DNA of 64,000 bases from Toxotes chatareus (Eukaryota > Chordata > Actinopteri > Toxotidae), in contig CM028891.1 in NCBI GenBank assembly GCA_016801885.1, positions 10,895,517-10,959,516 on the forward strand, read 5' to 3'. This document shows positions 12,701 to 26,000 of this stretch, piece by piece; the stretch's first letter is position 1, and the number at the start of each line of letters is the position of its first letter. Under the pieces are notes generated by a model that did not search any database, was not told the origin of the DNA, and was given only the letters and a program-made list of their open reading frames with translations. The position numbers and the translations under genes are program-made.

Positions 12701-15700
12701 CCGAGCTGAGCTGGACAATGTAGGCCCAAATCAAAGACTCGGGGAGCAGACCTGCGTGCTGCCGTGGTGGGGGAGGCTCATGTTGCCCTGCAAAGCGAGA
12801 AATGCTTTATCACTCAAACACAGTCTGAGGGGTTAGACATCAGTTATGAACTAAACCTCAAACTGTCGTCACCTTCCCCGACAATCTTATCTTCAAGACA
12901 AACCGTCTCTCAATGTTGTGTCTAGTCAACTTGAGCTAATTTTCCTAATCAACTAATCTTATTATTTTTCTTGAATTATAATATGTTCACTACTCGGTCA
13001 GGAAATGAAATATATTTTACAAAATTCAATGATCGAAATAATTGCTCATTGTTTCAGTTCCAATATAAATAGCATGACAGGAAATGAAGGTTACTGTTCC
13101 CAGAAATTAGGTTTACTATGTGTGCAGACCTTTGTATTACTAGTAAAAGGCTGTAATTCTTACCACCGACGTGAGATTCAGTAATGATACTCAGGCAACA
13201 GAGTGTTAGGGTGTGTTCTGCACAACAAAGCCACAGTGTAAAATTGACACCAATCGAAGCTGGCCAACACGTTTCTCTGAAGCCAATTCGAAAACACCTT
13301 GCTGCTATACAGTTTGCACACATATGGTTTGTTATTAGTGTTTGCTACAGATCAGACACATCCTAGGGTCTGAATGGTTTTGCTTCCTCTGTTTGTATTT
13401 TTGTAGGTAGGCCATAGAGCACCTGCCCTAGGATCAGTTTCAGCCACAGTTTCCTCCAAGTAACCATGTCTATCTCATGCAGACACATGCAAGCCAACTG
13501 ACAAACAAGGGTACTTTACATATTCCAAACATTTAAATCTTCTTTGAAACCTCAAGACAGTGCTCTCAAGAGACAAGACACGAAAGCAGTTTCAGACCTT
13601 TAAATTTCTTGGAAAATGTGCCCTTATTTAAGATCAGCTGAGTGGTTTTATCTACACAATCTAAGCCATAAAATATCGGATGTGAGCACAACTGCATGCA
13701 TGCAAACAAAACACACCTAAATAGACCTAGGTAAATGACCTCAATAGCAAAAAGTAAATAAACTCGAAATGTGTGAAGCAGAGGGACATCTGAAGTGATG
13801 CTGGGTCTATTTCAGTGTGAGGGAGGAAGGGAGAGATGGCTAACTCACCCCACTTCCTTTTAGTAAAGTACGAGTCTGCTGCTGGGTCATTGAAGTGTCT
13901 GCTGAACATGGTTTCTGCACCCGCATGGAAGTCGTAAGAGAACACCAATGCTAGGGCAAAAAGAAGTATACAAGTGTTAGAGCTAAGAAAACTGAACAAT
14001 CATCAACAGTTTAACAGCTATCCAAACTTTAATCACCCAATTATTGCCATTTAGTTCTATATTGTACTCCCTAAAGTGTTTTTCTTTACCATCATGAGAC
14101 AATCAAATGGGAGCATTAAACACAAAACCACAGTTTCTATCAGCCAATAGGGTGTTTCATTGCTCCTGCTAACTTTTTCTTGTAAATAAAAAAAAACTTT
14201 GGTGACAAATATCCACTTTACATAAAGTTTAAAAGCAGAAACCACAGTAACAGGTAGATCCAAGTAACAAGTAAACACCCAAAAAGTACCAGATTCATAG
14301 AGGTAATACACACGTAAATGACAGTAAATACATACAGTGGTCTCCAAAGGCCTTGGTGGTGAAGACCTCCCTCAGTGTTACAGAGTTTGAGTGCTGGATC
14401 TTCTTCCACATGTCCACCAGCATCATGCACTTTGTGTTAACAAGGCGGAAACCTGAAAACATTTTAAAAACACACAACAGATATATAAGCAATTAGAAAT
14501 ATTACACTCTCACAACATCCTGCATTACCTTTAAATATGATAACAACAGGGTCACATCCCAGGCGTTTCATGTTTTTTCCTAAGTAAAGAGAGGGGACAT
14601 CACATGTGTCTGTGTTTACTGCATAGCAATATTTCATGAAAATATGCATGTATAACAAAAACATCTTGGGCTGCTCTGGAAGTAAACAATTATGTCAACC
14701 AGCTTGTTGCTATTTCACTGAAATAATGTCACCTTTAGAGTCAACACATGATTAGATCATTTCTTACAGTGGCTATTTCGGTTTTGTGACATCTGCCTTT
14801 TGCTTCTTTGAAAGACTTTTTTTTTTACCATGTATCCTCCTCAGGCAGTAAGGCAGGTCATCCTTGCTGTTGACAGCCTTGTAGCAGGACGTGATGTAGC
14901 TGAAGTTGCTGGTCTTCTGCATGCGGTTAGGAGGAGGGAGTGGCTCAAGGGGGAACAGGCTGTGATAGCTATCCACCTCAGACGGTACATCTGTCCAAAC
15001 ACAGAAGCGAAAAACATCACACAATAAACGCACTTCTGCACAAACTCTTGCAATAAAAAAAATAAGATCCAAAGATCCTCTAAATAGGTTCTAGGTTATA
15101 GCCCAAATGAACAATTACTTGATTTGACCAATACTAAACCAATACTAAAATATGAATTTAATGATCTGTTTTCACACTTATATCATAATCTAATTAGAAA
15201 GTTTACAGTTTTAGCCCACTATTTCATGTCTGACAACAGACAAAAAAAACATGGGTAACTGGAAAAAAAGACCCACAGGAACCACAAAGCAGATGTGTTT
15301 ACTTGTGAACGTCAATAAAGCCTTTCTTTATTGCACGACTTCTTTGTTCTGCTGCAGGCACTGTAAAATTATCAGATCAATAGCAACCATTTGTTGTGAT
15401 GACAGAGCAGAGCTTTTACCTGGGTTTTCTGAGTGGTCAATCTGAGCCATGGTTATCAAATGTCTGTTTATCAACTCCTGAAGGAGAAACAAGAGGGCAT
15501 CACATCAGACGTGACCTCCAGGGAAGAGGACAAGGGGGATGTTTGGTGAAAAAGGTGGAGGTAATACCTGTCGAAGCTCATCAGCCATGAAGAAGGACGG
15601 GGCATTTGCTTTCGGCTGCATGTAAGCCACATGGGGTGCAGTGGGGGGATAGATATGGTATGTAGGAAACACCTGTGAAGAAACCAGAAAAACACAGCTT

Positions 15701-18700
15701 CCTATTTATTGAGAAATGAAAACCAGCATGATCATACATCTATTATTTTCCCCCAACCAGAAACGAATGACTGTGATGGAACAACACTCTAATCAGGATC
15801 TGAATGAAGTGTTAGGCAGGTAACAACGCTATTAGAAGCCCCAAAAAATGGAGCGTAGTGTTCAAAATTTAGGACTCAATGCTCTTGAAAAATAAAAACT
15901 TGATCTGAACCTCAGATCAGATCAAGTGTTTAAAGGCAGAAAGACTGAAATGCAGAAGTTTACAACCCATTTCTGCAAAAGCCACTATGTGAAGTCTCTT
16001 TGTATATTTGTTTAGAACTTCTAAAGTCCTGTAGTACATTCGCAGCTTTAGTCTACAAGTATTTCTACACTAAAATACAGAAAAGGATGTTGGGTGCAGC
16101 ACGTACCATCCCAGTCATTGGCGCTGGGGTGTTGTCTGTGTAGAAGTAGGTAGTCCCCCCTACAGTCTCTTTCTGGATAATGTGAGCGCCCTGATCAGAT
16201 GCGGTGGTGGGCACCATGTAGTTGGCAGGGTTTGGGGTATGACTGCGCCGACGAGGGGCAGGCGAGGTGTGCGGTGTAATTTTTGGGGAATGGAGAGGGG
16301 AAGACCCCGCAGACAAGGACATACCTAAAATTGAGGGCAAGAGGAAATATTACTTCAAGATAATACATGCAGAATTCACTGGCTGCAATCACATAAAATG
16401 TCTGAAAGGAACACTAATGCAAAACGGTTCTGCTTTTGTTTCAACAGCAGCACATGCGATGCAATACACAGGAGGGAATTCCCAAATTTGCTGAACCACA
16501 CAATTTCACCCACCAAAGATGAAAAACAAAACTGAGCCAGTAAAAAGTGGAGCAAAGCATATATAAGAGGGTGATTTCTCAGCAGGTAGTTCACTAAAAA
16601 CAAAACCCCACCTGGAGCCAGTGCAGCAGCTGTGGAAGTGCTGAGACCGGGATGTGGGAAGAGAGGTGAGGGGAAGGCCTGGACAGTGGACTGAGCCATG
16701 GTGGCCATACGTGGAGCTCCCTTAGGGATGAACTCACTTGCTGCCGGATTAGGAGCCTGGTGACACAAGAAAAAATATGCAAGAATTACATGAAGTCTAC
16801 AACTCATGTTAAGAGACATGACAAAGTCCGAAATTAAAGTTATCATGCTTTAGTTTTGATTTTTAAAGCAATTTTGATGCTTTGATGCTTGTGTGCTCAC
16901 CTTTCTCCTTTGGGAAATGCTAAGAGCACCAAAATCACTGAACAGTGAGGATGTCGGGGAGTTCACTGGATCTGTGGAAGACCACAGAGTATAAGGATTT
17001 GGGCAGTGATGTGTTCAATATTCAGTAGATGAGTGCTGATTACTGTTTCTCAGAGTTCCGCAGAAGTCTTACCGTGAGTGCTGTGGCTGAAGTTCTTGGC
17101 ACCATCGTTGAGGAGACTGGGAGAGCTGCTGCTGGTAGTCATTCGCTAAAGAGAGCAGGATCAAGAACAGATGTGTTATTGAACATCATCTAATGGGCAT
17201 TCATGTTTATCAATAACTTATCACCAAATATTACTGTTATGATGAAATGTGTGAATTCAAGCAAAACATTTTAAACCAACTATATAAAAAGTTACATGCA
17301 TTTTACATTAATGAACTAATGCTGTGTCTAACGTTTATCAAGGGACTTACAGTCACATAATAAAAATAATGTACGCAGACCATCAATTTTCAAAGCAGTC
17401 TGTGTTTACACTGATTATACATCCACAGCTATACCCTCTTGTACCTGCATCATTGAGTATTTAGATTCTGCTGGGCTTCCAAACCCATTGACCCCAATAA
17501 AGCTGCTGCTGAAGTAAGAGTTGGTAAGATTGGCATCGCTCAGGGTTGCGCCCTCCATCCCTGGGACTGTGGATGAGAGAAATTAAAGTTTAGCAGATAA
17601 TATTTGTTCCTAGACCGACACAACTGAGAGATGACTCTGTACTTTAACAGAGAAGGTCAAGGATTCATGTTAGTGTAAACACTACTAAGTGTTTTCTTAG
17701 CCAATCACAGAGCTCATTAGAGAGCATGTAAACAGCTCCACAACTGCAGAGAGCTACTAAAGACACAGGGCGATATCAAGTACACAACTTTGACTAACAA
17801 ACTTTTTGGTTACTGGTTTCCAAGCTTCCAGATTAAATTGGGCGTAGGAAGCTTTTAGCACTTGAGTTACATGTGAATCCTTGTTATTTCTTGTTTGTTT
17901 ACGCTCTAAAAACACAACGCAAAGCAAAAACAATGCCCTCTGACTGAACAGTTAGCGCGGCTACGCTAATGTTAGCAAACATTAAACTTACATGAAAACA
18001 CCAGCACTGGAGTCCACATAAATAAACAAGATTTAACCGGAGTAAACCAAACGGCACGAATACTGAAAATGACAACATCCCCCAGAAGACAAAGCCAAAC
18101 GCATTTAAGTTAGTTAGCGCGGCAAATCTAACGCTAGTTTAGCTAGAGCTAACTGGCTAATAGCTAACGTTAGTGGATCGAGGATTTCTGCCCAATCACA
18201 GCTGTCACACAAACACAACAGGCCTCCTCTGTATAAGCTACAACAACATGGCTAATGTTATATGTTGTTATCGATCACAACTAACACCACCTGAAGGCAA
18301 AGCTTTTCGCGGGACAGCTAATGTAAACAGTACGCGCTAGCTGCACATAGAGGGTCTTGAATCATGCTTGGCAGGGAAATGTAACCCACGTTGTTTTGAG
18401 GTGAAGAGGCCTCGGTGAATCCTCGGGCTAAATTTTAACAAAGCCCCACAAGGCCCAAAAGTAAAGTCACAGTCAACCATCCCGTGCGAGGCCTTGTCTT
18501 GCTGTAATTGTTACTCACTGGTTAACAGCTGCCCCTCCAGAGATGTGCCTGCAGGTCCCAATGTTTCGCTCTTCTTGGACACACCGGTTCCCCCGCCACC
18601 TGGGCAGGCCGCCGCGGAACCACCGAGGGAATACCCCGCTGGCGTCCCGCCACCCCCGGCCATGGACAACGGGACGGGGCTACCGCCGCTGCCGTGCAGC

Positions 18701-18858
18701 GGCAGGCTTGCCATGGACGGATCCTCATGCAGGAACTGACACTCGTCTCCATAAAAGCACGTTTTGTCTTTCGCGTAGTATCGGCAAAACTTCACCTTGA
18801 CGTTGGGTATCCCGGCACCCCCGAGCGGAGCAGCTGAAGCTGGGAGTCCACTGTTCAT
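6713..18858 (-). CDS. pan3: PAN3, pseudokinase subunit of the PAN2-PAN3 deadenylase (18 coding exons)
   Basis: PAN3 recruits the PAN2 nuclease to poly(A)-binding protein and shortens mRNA poly(A) tails in the cytoplasm. Coding exons, in transcript order: 18858-18519, 17566-17445, 17145-17073, 16971-16901, 16756-16612, 16324-16107, 15672-15568, 15477-15420, 14990-14829, 14452-14336, 13950-13849, 12787-12622, 12502-12415, 12228-12089, 11106-10977, 8112-8048, 7946-7808, 6853-6713. The joined frame is 793 residues. Near residue 25 there is a C-x8-C-x5-C-x3-H zinc finger (CRYYAKDKTC...CQFLH). A PAM2-like motif (NPAASEFIPKG) binds PABP. The pseudokinase part follows (from about DVPSEVDSYHSLFP), then the C-terminal knob ending QELQAAASGSL. 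An in-frame TGA lies just upstream of the glycine/serine-rich leader, so the ATG at 18858 is the first usable start. The optional exon of the longer human isoform is absent. Head to head with flt3. Confidence 0.96.
8844..9716 (-). mobile_element. hAT-type DNA transposon remnant (non-autonomous, 873 bp)
   Basis: The left end CAGGGTTCCTACACAT and the right end, reverse-complemented, CAGGGTTCCTACGCAA are near-perfect terminal inverted repeats. AGCTTA flanks both ends as a target-site duplication (8838-8843 and 9717-9722; hAT duplications are usually 8 bp, so it may have decayed). Inside, the minus strand keeps the start of a transposase with a partial BED-type finger; the rest is missing. It sits in the pan3 intron between the exons at 8048-8112 and 10977-11106. 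Confidence 0.85.
9095..9244 (-). pseudogene. hAT transposase N-terminal fragment, truncated
   Basis: The frame starts MGKYKFSDDWLMIPKYKDWF and runs 49 residues through CRLC and FDISNMG, which resembles the first half of the BED zinc finger found at the start of many fish hAT transposases. It then meets a stop before the histidine pair. The catalytic RNase H-like domain is absent from the surrounding element, so it cannot transpose by itself. This is identification by pattern memory, not by search. Confidence 0.7.
11845..12011 (+). mobile_element. Fragment resembling the 3' end of an L2/Maui-type LINE
   Basis: The stretch AGACCCAGACCACGCTGGAA followed by matches to ATCCCCAAG, GGGGAGAGGGATGTCTGG and CTCCTGCCA resembles the conserved tail of fish L2-like LINE open frames (RPRxRWxD ... 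GEREVW ... LLP). Several frame breaks are present, so it is an old fragment. It lies in the pan3 intron upstream (genomic right) of the exon at 10977-11106. The family name is uncertain. Confidence 0.5.
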
Positions 18859-20034
18859 GGCACCGCTGCTGCCGCCGCCGCTGCTGCCGGAAGACACTCA
18901 AACATAGAGAGACGCAGATAGCTAGCGAGCTAGCCAGCTAGCCTGCAAACAATTTCCACTTAAAGGAACGGATTAGTATCACTTCAGCTGGTGAAGAACG
19001 CTTAAGACGCTACAGTTCTCACATTATAAGGCTAGGATGCATTTTGGTTTAAGAAAATATCATTGCATGCGTGAAATCCTGGTCGTCGTTGTTGTCGTTA
19101 TCCATGCAGCTGCCTTCTTCGCAAAGTAGCCTGTTGTTGTTTTTTGCTCGCACTCAGGCTGCTCTGCTAGGGACCAGCTAGCATAGCTTTGCATTGTGGG
19201 TACCTCGTTCGAGTTTACCTGCTTCAAATGCAGGCTGCAGTTTCAACTTGAGGCACTTGGTGATTGCAAACAGATATTGCAGCTGAAGGAGTAAAGTTTT
19301 TTTTTTGTTGTTTGTTTTTGTTTTTTGGAGCGAGGTTTTGCAGGATCAGTGCTCTTCAGTTAGTGTTTTCAGCGGTCAACTGGGTTAAAGTTATTCATTT
19401 TATTTCCAATTAAAACATATTACGGTTACATTTAATAGCTTTAAATAGCAGATACAGTGATATTTTGCAGCTTATTAGAACTGTAAAATATCACTTTTAA
19501 AATATTTGAGAGGCTTCGTACGAGGCAAGAAATGAAAAATTAAACTTCAGTGTACATTGTTGTATTTGTCTTATATTTTATCTCCTATATTATGATATTC
19601 CCTATGACATTATCGATTGTATCTAGCGCATTTACAATTATTTTGCGGTTAGACAAGTTTTACAACATGTATTCTCCTTTGAAAATTTCAGTAAACCAAA
19701 CAACAAAATGTTTTTATGATATTTCAAACACGAATTCATATTTAGTGTGTTGCGGTTTGATTTGACTTTTCTGTCAGTGCTCTCCATAAATTTTCAGAAG
19801 AAATGTTGAGTTATTGTTTTGTCATAATAAAAAAAAAAAAAATGAAGGAATTTCACGTGCATTACAAATCATGCTGACAGTGGAGGTGAATTTGGGGGTG
19901 GATGGCTTTACGGCCACGACTACGACAGGCGTGACTAAACAACGTCACAACTTCTCTAGAAAGTATTTGAACGGCTTGCACAACAACGTTTTGCCGTCAG
20001 ATCTGGTAATGAGTACGTGATTCAGACAAAAAGA
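18859..20034. promoter_or_regulatory. pan3/flt3 divergent intergenic region
   Basis: The two coding starts are about 1.2 kb apart on opposite strands. The pan3 side (18.86-19.25 kb) is GC-rich, includes the 5' UTR and carries a ZNF143-like element at 19191-19202. From about 19.28 kb to 19.83 kb the sequence is AT-rich with no recognisable gene. The flt3 transcription start is probably just before 20035 but no TATA box is obvious. Confidence 0.5.
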
Positions 20035-23000
20035 ATGAAAGCATCAATGCGGAGGCAGAGAAATATGATTGCAGGTGAGTTGCGTCTCAGATCTGTGGAT
20101 ACAGTTACTGGAAATGTAGACTCACAGTGAGCAGAAATTCTGCATATAGCCTATATAGATATAGATATATGTAGGCGTGTGTATGTATACATGTATGCAC
20201 ACATACATACACACGCGTATATAGATATATCGATGTACGCGTGTGTATGTATACATATGTATACGTATACATATATATACATACACACAATCAGGTTTTT
20301 TTAAATTAGGGTAGGCCTGTACTCCGCATAGTTTTAAATTAAGTCAGTGGAAAAACATAAAGCAATTAATTTATCTTCATTAAAGTGCTGTTAGTGTTTC
20401 TTAAACTTGTTTCCATTAGACTTTTCATCTTTGCATGCATACTTCTTTCAGTTGATATTGTTATTATTGTTGTTGTTGTTGTGTATTTATTTATTTTATT
20501 TTTCATGATATGATAACTTTTGAAATAAAGTAACAATTGTCCGTTTTTCAAGCTGTTCTCCTGCTGTGTGCTGTCGGGACTCTCTGCTCTGATGCGGTGT
20601 CCGCACAGAACCAGACCTGTGTTCCCAGTCAGGAGGTAATAGCTAACAGGATCGTTACTATGCTTTAACTGAACAGCTCGAATTTATTATACGCGTGTAC
20701 TAATCATTTTGAGTTTCTAAAGATTTATAAAATTCTTGTTTTTTTGTTTTGTTTTTGTTTTTTAATTAAATGGTCTGCGAAAGATGTTCTCCATTATATT
20801 TGTATGTCTAATTCAGAATATGCTTAACTAACACTGTAGTCTTCTGACTAAAGAAAAAACGTCTTATTATAATAAGTCTTCTCCTGCCTTTAAACAGAAG
20901 CCCCAGTGGCTGTACATGAAAAGAGAACTAAAATGTGCATGAAGCGATAAATTTAAAACACTAAGGTAGCTATATTGTAGAAAGGACAGGGTTGGGCATA
21001 CATTAGATTTTGACTGCAGGCATTACAAAATATAATGCCACGTTAATATACGTTTTTACAAAGCCTGGCATATATTGTGGGCATGAGTATCACCAAGCGC
21101 TACTGTCTTTTCACCAAAGAAAGATACTGTGAATAGCTGGTGGAGTACATGATTCAATTAGCAACAGAAAAACAAAAGTGAAGAGTAAAACATCAGTGAG
21201 GGAAATGGCACAAGCTTCACAAAATTTCCTTGTTTCATTTCTGTTTATCAGAACAGAAATGAATAGTTAATGGTTTCATGCTGCCACAGTGAATTCTACT
21301 CAGTGCGAGACATTACATGATGACTTCTGTCTTTCAGGTGGTATGTTTTGTGGCAGCTCATTATCTGAATGCATCTGATCAGTACGTCAGCATAGATGTG
21401 CGTTTTGATAAGAAACTCATCATCTCAATGGAGGGTTTCAGTGCAGATGATGTCTGTCACTGGATCAGAGGAAAAGACTCAGCAATGACAGGGTAAGTGA
21501 ATGTTGTTAAGTGTACTTAGGTGTGTTTCACCTTTTTATGGTATTAAAATTAGATTGAGGCTTTTTCATACACCTTACCAGGAATAGCAGTAACCCGATG
21601 GTCATACCAGTGCTTTCTGAGTCTGATTCTGGAGAGTTTACACTGAGATGTGAAACGAGCAACGGGACCAGGTTCTCAGTGACTGTGTTTGTTCATGTCC
21701 CAACGGGTGAGTAATAGCGCTCACCTCTCTACAATTCTCAGTCAGCATGTAACACAGCAAACCAGCACTAGACAGTCTGATGCTGTTAAATCAGTCATAC
21801 CAAAACTATTTACTAAAACAATTTACTTTTTTTTTTTTTTCTAGAGCGTCCCGCTAAACCACAGATGATACTGACAGGTGTAAACATGCGTTATAGGTCC
21901 CCCAATTTCAAATGCACCTCTAAGGGCTTCCCAAAGCCCATAATTAAATGGACAGGGTAAGATGTTCTCCATTTGTATGCATAATTCAGACTGTTTAGCT
22001 CATAACACTGTAGTCTATTGATACTAACGTCACCAAAAACATCTCACTATGGCATGATTATGGAATAATGTTTCTCCTCCTCCTAAATAGAAACAAAGTT
22101 GGGGACACAATATCAAGTTCCAGATATCCTGATAGAGGAGTGATGTGCTGCGCTACTAATGCTGAAGGACAAGAATGCTCCCAGCTGTATGACTATGGTA
22201 ATTAAATACTTAAACATATTAATTAAATACATCATTAATAAATGATTGCTGAAGTAAGCTGATTTGGTCATCTTTGGACTTCAGCCACCTGCTAAGGTTG
22301 GAGGAAAAGCAGTTTACAGCCCAGGGACTATCTCTACTTACTCATGCCATTGTAAACTATTTAAATAGAAAAAAAGAACTGACTGTTATGTCTGTTGTGT
22401 GACTGAATGCCCTGCTGTGTGTTTTAGATCTAGAGAGTGAGTCAGTGGCAAAGGATGAGGTTTCTAATGTGACTGTGAAACCTGGTCAGCCTTTACTGCT
22501 TCGTTCCCGAATCACAGTCTCCAAACTGTCTCCGTCACCTGTGTGGGAGAAAGACGGCAAAACATTGGCTGCCACCTCACTAGCGTGCTCTTCTAAACCT
22601 GAGGAGAGGGTAGAGTCATTTTTTTTCATTTTCACAACTTATTGTATTGGCCTTCCCCATTCAAATAATAACTATTTATTTTTCCTCCAGATCTGCATTA
22701 AAAATGACTCACATGACCAAAGTTGGATGGCCTACCTGTTCATCAAATCAGTTAGTGTGGAGGACAGTGGAACATATACCTGCAGGAGTCCAAAAAACAA
22801 AACTAAGTCTGTCTACATTCAGGTCCAGGGTTAGTAGAGCTAATTTCATTTTATTCTGTATGTGTGTGCAATTGCAACTCTGAATTATTCTTGCTTCTGT
22901 GTAGTATTTAGACTCAGTTGCACCACTTGTACATGTACTGATTTTATTCTTGTATTGCCTCAGCCGAAGGTTTCCTCTCTGTCCAGTTGGATAAGAGCAA

Positions 23001-26000
23001 GATTTTACCGGCTCAGGATGCACCCACATCCTGTTTGCAGGCCAGTGTTTCCTACCATCCTGTGCTACAGCACTGTTACTGGGAGACTCCTGATGGAAAT
23101 AATACTAAATGCTTAAGGAAGGAGTGGGTAACAAAACACAGGTAATTCCATGAAGTGTCTCTCAACTTTTATGAGTGGACGTCTAAAAATGTTGAGAAAA
23201 GGCTATCAGCATGTAGAAATGAAAAAAACACAAAGGTCTTTCATGAACAATGTTGGCAAACATACAATTAAAAAGGCATGACTTTTAACTATGACACGGT
23301 TTTCTCAGGACTGTGAAGCTATGTGTTCCACTCAAATCAGGAGATTACAAGTTACATTTGGAGGCTGGAGGACGAAAAGAAACAAAAACTATATCAGTGT
23401 GTGTTGCTGGTAAGAGAGATGTGTTGTGTGTCTGATATTTCTTTAATAATATAACCTCTGCATAATCATTTCACTTTTAAAACATTTTTCTAAACATTAT
23501 TTTTCAGTTATATTTTAAATGGTACAAAGCTTCTTATTCTGCTTATTTTGTTTCAGACACACCAAAGTTCCTTTTCATGGGTAACCCATTTAATGATACC
23601 CTCACCTTTGAGGCTGTGAGTCTTGTACCAGCAAATTATACCTGGATGTCTTGTTCTTTACCCAATGACAGGTATGATTACTGTCAGAGGTTCTCAGTTC
23701 AGAGAGAACTATAGCCCTGATGTGCAAATACACACACATGCTCAAATTCAGATGTTTTTTTTCAAGTCCACATTCTTTGTCTCTTTGCAGCTGTGAAATA
23801 GATTCTTCCTGGAAAGAGATCCCAGACACCTTTCAAACAGACACCGATGTCTCCTGCAACAAAACAATCAAGAGTTTACTGAGAGGAAACCAAGTGGAGG
23901 GACACCATTTAAAGTTTTGCCTTGCAAACTCACTAGGCTCCTGGTGTCACCAAGTATACCACCAAGCGTCATACGAGTTCTCCAGAGGTAGCAAAATGTA
24001 GTTTACGTTACAAAATTATTCTATGACATTTTCTTGTATATTGATGACACTGATGTCATTAGAAACATTCTGCATTTATCACTGTTTTTAGGTCTTCCAA
24101 ATACTGACAACAACATCCCCATGCTGCTGAAAGTAGGCTGTTTTGTCTTGATTCTGGCTTTGGCAGTAGTCAGTCTGGTGCTCGTGCACTTTGTCAAAAA
24201 GAAGGTATGTATTAAATATTGGCGCACAGACAAACAAAGGCATGCAAACACAGACACATGAAAACATAACTGCAACCCCCTTTGCTTCCAATAGAAACCC
24301 CAGTATCAGCCCCAGCTTCAGATGATCCAGATGGTTGGACCCAATGACAATGATTACATCTACATCAACTTCAAGGACTTTGAATACGACCGGAAATGGG
24401 AGTTTCCCAGGGAGAACCTGGAACTTGGTATGAATTACACCAAAAATGAGACACGATTTTACAGTTCAGTGGTGGACAAACTAGTCAGATCCTTCACTTA
24501 AAAGTACCAGTAAAAGTTCCAACAATGTAAGAATACTCCATTACAAGTAAAAGCCCCTGTATTTAAAATCCCACTTGAATAAAAGTACAATTTACTTAAT
24601 TTACTTAATTTACTTTAAGTATAAAAAGTAAAGCTAGGTGGAGCTAGTTTTAACTACTTTTTCTGTTACTGTTCTGAGTGTTATTATAATGTGCCAATGA
24701 AGTTACAAGAAAGGTCAATGCAAAAAAAAAAAAAGAGTCAAATTAAAGTCATACTCAGTTTTTGTGTCATCCACAGGTACAGAACTTGGCTCTGGGGCTT
24801 TTGGCATGGTGGTTCAAGCTACAGCCTATGGCATCAACAAGCCTGGAGTCTCCCAGCAGGTGGCTGTCAAAATGCTTAAAGGTATGTGTTTCATATAGTT
24901 ACTCCAGGAGTGAACGCAAAATGTTATGGACCCCACTTGAGAGGCTGATGTGGTGTTTGACCCTGCAGAGAAGCACCAGACGATGGAGAAGGAGGCGCTG
25001 ATGTCAGAGCTCAAGATGCTGACTCACATCGGTCACCACACCAACATTGTTAACCTGCTTGGTGCATGCACAGACACAGGTACACTTGCCACTACTAATT
25101 ACACAAATGCACAACTAATTTGTGTACACTATTTGGGTTTTCTCAGAGAATTTGAATTGATACCTAATGCTAATTATTATTTGCTTTCCCCATACAGGAC
25201 CCATATACCTGATTTTCCAGTACTGCTGTTATGGAGACATGCTGAACTACCTAAAAAACAACAGTGAGCGCTACCACAAGTCTGTGACTGATGCTTTCAG
25301 CAAGGACCGTTTCAGCAGCATTTACCACAACCTGCAGCCTCTGAAAAGCTCCAGGTGGGAACATGAACAAACAGCAGGAGCAGTATTGGGGATATTTTAG
25401 CAAAGAGTTCAACACAGGATAAATCAAACTTAAAAAATGGTTTCTATGTAGGTACAGATATATTTGTAAAATTATTCTGTTGGAAGTCTGGTTTAAGATT
25501 ATAATATCACTCACATCATGTTTTTGTTTTCACAGTGAGCTAAAAACCATAGTGGACGATTATGTGCCCATGCATTGCGCTACCACCACGGGCCAGGAGG
25601 ACATCGCCCTCCTCACCCTCAGCTCCATAGATATGGACAACTATGAAGGTCAGAAAATACTATCTAAAGACAAGGGAACATACATGCTGTCAACAGATAA
25701 ACTGAAATATCTAAATGAGGAGTTAATTGAAGTGAAAATGGGATCTGCTTGAGCAGGAGTAACAGATCCCACACATCTGTGCTGATCCTGACTCGTTTTA
25801 TCTGCAAACCCAGAGATCTATGACAACCTAGATGATCAAACTGAGGACCTGCAAGCCCTGACCTTTGATGACCTGCTGAGTTTTGCTTTCCAAGTGGCCA
25901 AGGGCATGGAGTTCCTCTCCTCCAAGAATGTAAGAAACAAACGGGTCACACAGTGGAAACTGTCAACAGTTAGATCTGTCAATTATTTGTGCTCAAGTTC

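Noticed and set aside
20105..20290. Tyrosine/threonine-rich minus frame
   Set aside because: Product of the TA/CA alternating repeat.
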